Assembly: GCA_944350405.1 (NCBI GenBank) | Contig: CALVPC010000064.1 | Coordinates: 1-5,709, forward strand | Source: an uncultured Bacilli bacterium | GTDB taxonomy: Bacteria > Bacillota_I > Bacilli_A > RF39 > UBA660 | DNA: 5,709 nt | Reading direction: 5' to 3' | Shown: piece by piece, positions 5,361 to 5,709 of the stretch | How the letters are laid out: each line of letters opens with the position of its first letter | How positions within the stretch are numbered: position 1 is the stretch's first letter | Position numbers and translations under genes: made by a program | Notes under the pieces: generated by a model | Seen by the model: the letters and a program-made list of their open reading frames with translations, nothing else | What the model was told of the DNA's origin: nothing | Database searches by the model: none

Positions 5361-5389
5361 AAAAACCTCTAGTTAGTTCTAGAGGTTTT
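5361..5389 (-). terminator. Terminator of the sortase-anchored surface protein gene
   Basis: An 11-bp perfect stem (5362-5372 with 5379-5389) with a CCTCTAG/CTAGAGG core and 6-base loop, with A runs on the left and T on the right. On the minus strand it ends in five T and lies 14 bases after the stop at 5404. The symmetry means it could work in both directions. Confidence 0.9.
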
Positions 5390-5403
5390 ATATATCTTTT
5401 ATT

Positions 5404-5709
5404 TTATATTCCTATAGTTTTATATCTTCTATAGACTTGATATCCACCATATCCTATTAACCCTATTCCTAGTGTTATTCCTATTATTGTTATTGTACTT
5501 CCTGTATTAGGTACTTTTACTTCTGCTAACTTATTATATATTATTATATGATCCATATCTTTATCTTTTTCTTCTTCTGATCTTATTATCTTATATAGAT
5601 TCGTTTCTTCACTTATTATCTCAATATTTCCATCTGTTCCTACTCTAAATTTTATTTCTATTTGTAAATTTTCATACCCTTTTGGTGCACTTTCTTCTAT
5701 TAAGGTATA
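5404..5709 (-). CDS. Partial sortase-anchored surface protein, SpaA-like C-terminus
   Basis: The C-terminal 101 codons of a gene that enters from the right edge; its start is outside the window. The first residues YTLIEESAPKGY (1-12) match the end of a SpaA/Cna-B-type prealbumin-like domain, where a Tyr-x-Leu-x-Glu strand followed by AP-x-GY is characteristic and the Glu helps form an internal isopeptide bond. A further strand region (13-32) and a charged linker (about 44-53) lead to a cell-wall sorting signal: VPNTG (66-70), a hydrophobic Gly/Ile-rich helix (about 72-90) and the basic tail YRRYK (93-97). The motif is the VPxTG type rather than LPxTG. A sortase would cut between T69 and G70 and join the protein to the wall, or to a pilus if it is a pilin. 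Whether it is an adhesin or a pilin cannot be decided from this fragment. A strong terminator follows. Confidence 0.88.
   Translation of the reverse strand, partial: YTLIEESAPKGYENLQIEIKFRVGTDGNIEIISEETNLYKIIRSEEEKDKDMDHIIIYNKLAEVKVPNTGSTITIIGITLGIGLIGYGGYQVYRRYKTIGI

Noticed and set aside
1..5709. Alternative genetic code with TGA as Trp
   Set aside because: No gene ends in TGA, but no gene needs TGA read as Trp either, and Trp is encoded by TGG; seven stops are too few to infer recoding.

Overview
This is an AT-rich chromosomal stretch, and the codon use, ribosome-binding sites (GGTG/AGGAG types) and surface proteins point to a low-GC Gram-positive bacterium. The LCP cell-wall transferase, lipobox lipoprotein and sortase-anchored SpaA-like protein imply a single membrane and a wall, so this is not a wall-less Mollicute. 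Stops are TAA (six) and TAG (one), and Trp is encoded by TGG, so the standard bacterial code fits. An uncultured gut Bacilli/Erysipelotrichia-type lineage is my guess and cannot be proven from the sequence.

Left block (10-3299, minus strand, read right to left). A PAP2-family membrane phosphatase overlaps by 29 bases an LCP (LytR-CpsA-Psr) glycopolymer transferase, and a 12-bp hairpin terminator follows. An SDR oxidoreductase comes next, with no visible promoter of its own. The phosphatase and transferase form a plausible envelope operon: one acts on prenyl-pyrophosphate-type lipids, the other moves glycopolymers from an undecaprenyl carrier to the wall. The phosphatase seems to lack a standard start codon: a good promoter and Shine-Dalgarno sit in front of an ATA codon, and the first ATG would delete the N-terminal membrane helix.

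Middle block (3417-4629, plus strand). A divergently transcribed glycerophosphodiester phosphodiesterase is followed by a small acidic cysteine-containing lipoprotein with its own promoter and a strong terminator.

Right block (4646-5709, minus strand). From left to right this holds a terminator, tRNA-Arg(CCT) with encoded CCA, a hairpin, an HD-domain phosphohydrolase with a clear extended -10 promoter, another strong terminator, and the C-terminal 101 codons of a surface protein. That protein runs off the right edge and ends in a SpaA-like domain plus a VPNTG sorting signal.

Most of the window is ordinary housekeeping and envelope content. I found no CRISPR array, insertion sequence, phage gene or defence system, and no convincing new multi-gene system. 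The points most worth a second look are the non-standard start of the phosphatase, the repeat-built cysteine-paired tail of the LCP protein, and the promoterless SDR gene behind a terminator.
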